64,000 nt of DNA from Halotia branconii CENA392. Its GTDB lineage: Bacteria; Cyanobacteriota; Cyanobacteriia; Cyanobacteriales; Nostocaceae. Positions 63,377 through 64,000 of the stretch are shown one piece after another. The stretch is from the NCBI RefSeq assembly GCF_029953635.1, contig NZ_CP124543.1, positions 471,455 through 535,454 of the forward strand, given 5' to 3'. The notes under the pieces were generated by a model that worked only from the letters and a program-made list of their open reading frames with translations, was not told where the DNA came from and ran no database searches. A program made the translations under genes and the position numbers. Numbering within the stretch: position 1 is the first letter of the stretch; each line of letters opens with the position of its first letter.

Positions 63377-64000
63377 CTAAGGTTTTTGGGCTGGTTCATT
63401 GTCCTTAATTTCTTTAACTGCGGCTGCAACTGGTAACTTGAGATTTTGGTCGTAGACGAAATCCTTACTAATTGCTACTTGGAGATTAGGTAAAGTTATG
63501 CCGTTGGTGATGCCTTCTTGAGCCGGAACCCTTAATGTGTAGTTACCAACAGGAACGCCATCTAGACGATAAAGACCAAATTGGTCAGTCATGGTTGTAG
63601 AAACTCGTTTTCCTTCGGCATCAATTAGCTCTACTTCCACTTCTGACATCGGTTGGCCAGTAACATCGGTGATTCTACCTGCCATACCATACTCTAAGTT
63701 GGCAGGGAAATCTAAGCGAGTTACAGCAGAACTTGCCACCTCAGCTACTATAGTTGTTTTCTTCAAGGAAAGTTCTACAGGTAATTGTTCTGGTTCAATT
63801 TCAACTATATAGACACCTTCTGGTAAATTACCAACGAAGAAGTTCCCTTGGGAATCAGTTTTGGCTGCACCAGCGCTTTGGTTGCGGTTATTGAATACCC
63901 GGACAATAGATCCACTTAAATCAAAACCTTGTTTTTTTCCTTCTACTAAAATTCGCCCAGCTATTCCCCCTCGATCTTTACCAATAGAGATATAGTTAGA
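63377..64000 (-). CDS. C-terminal part of a surface protein with carboxypeptidase-regulatory-like repeats; runs off the right edge
   Basis: The frame is open from the right window edge to the stop at 63377, about 207 residues. It contains two beta-sandwich repeats of the carboxypeptidase regulatory/CNA-B type: GGIAGRILVEGKKQGFDLSGS...GNFFVGNLPEGVYIVEIEPEQLPVEL and YGMAGRITDVTGQPMSEVEVELIDAEGKRV...FGLYRLDGVPVGNYTLRVPAQ. Such domains occur in secreted or outer-membrane proteins. The N-terminal part is outside the window, so the full architecture is unknown. An internal ATG at 63766 lies in the middle of a domain and is not the start. Confidence 0.75.
   Translation of the reverse strand, partial: SNYISIGKDRGGIAGRILVEGKKQGFDLSGSIVRVFNNRNQSAGAAKTDSQGNFFVGNLPEGVYIVEIEPEQLPVELSLKKTTIVAEVASSAVTRLDFPANLEYGMAGRITDVTGQPMSEVEVELIDAEGKRVSTTMTDQFGLYRLDGVPVGNYTLRVPAQEGITNGITLPNLQVAISKDFVYDQNLKLPVAAAVKEIKDNEPAQKP

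Overview
The window looks like chromosome from a filamentous, probably heterocyst-forming cyanobacterium (Nostocales, Nostoc/Calothrix type). The evidence is the very frequent HIP1 octamer GCGATCGC, light-dependent protochlorophyllide reductase, the circadian kinase SasA, a CRR7-type NDH-1 protein, many cyanobacteria-only families (DUF6464, DUF3038/DUF4335, DUF2854), three Uma2 genes, a PEP-CTERM protein and many intergenic heptanucleotide tandem repeats. No rRNA or tRNA gene was recognised.

Layout. (1) 1-5431 is a type I-D-like CRISPR locus: the N-terminal two-thirds or so of a cas3' helicase on the minus strand, a nested pair of insertion sequences (an IS630 element inside an ISAzo13-family element) and a 12-repeat array on the plus strand. 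The IS pair lies exactly between cas3' and the CRISPR leader. (2) 5486-10803 holds Uma2, Ap4A phosphorylase, DUF6464, fmt, an m5C DNA methyltransferase and a single-domain response regulator. (3) 11382-14369 is a chemoreceptor-like protein with three tandem GAF domains, each carrying the paired cysteines of DXCF cyanobacteriochromes. (4) 14564-28016 holds an FAD hydroxylase, Rpn/DUF2887 genes, YebC, a sugar-type binding protein, uppS, a diiron protein, a signal-peptidase-like lipoprotein lacking the catalytic serine, an exported phosphodiesterase and a STAND/TPR ATPase. (5) 28043-38034 holds a DppB-type permease, apt, the DUF3038/DUF4335 pair, an FHA-PBP1 fusion, a proline-rich repeat protein, lspA and bioY. 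(6) 38485-42689 is the pstSCAB phosphate operon with a Pho-box-like array and a terminator. (7) 42745-48831 holds por and then an NAD module: nadE, nrtR, nadD and pncB, with a perfect 21-bp palindrome upstream of pncB that fits an NrtR operator. (8) 49051-64000 holds an M42 peptidase, a class II aldolase, a PEP-CTERM GDSL hydrolase, an SLH lipoprotein, sasA, a GGDEF response regulator, CRR7, DUF2854, a 59-aa protein, a response regulator, ppk1 and the end of a surface protein with carboxypeptidase-regulatory-like repeats.

How the genes work together. Phosphate uptake (pstSCAB) and polyphosphate synthesis (ppk1) are both present. The four NAD genes form a salvage and amidation route with its own regulator. 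Signalling genes are dense: a light-sensor-like MCP, SasA, GGDEF and two lone receivers.

The least conventional signals are the architecture of the ISAzo13 element (Fur-box-like sites and mirrored long hairpins at both ends), the triple DXCF receptor with a diverged MCP tip, the serine-less signal peptidase lipoprotein, and short repeats that have invaded gene ends (fmt, bioY, nadD, nrtR, pncB).
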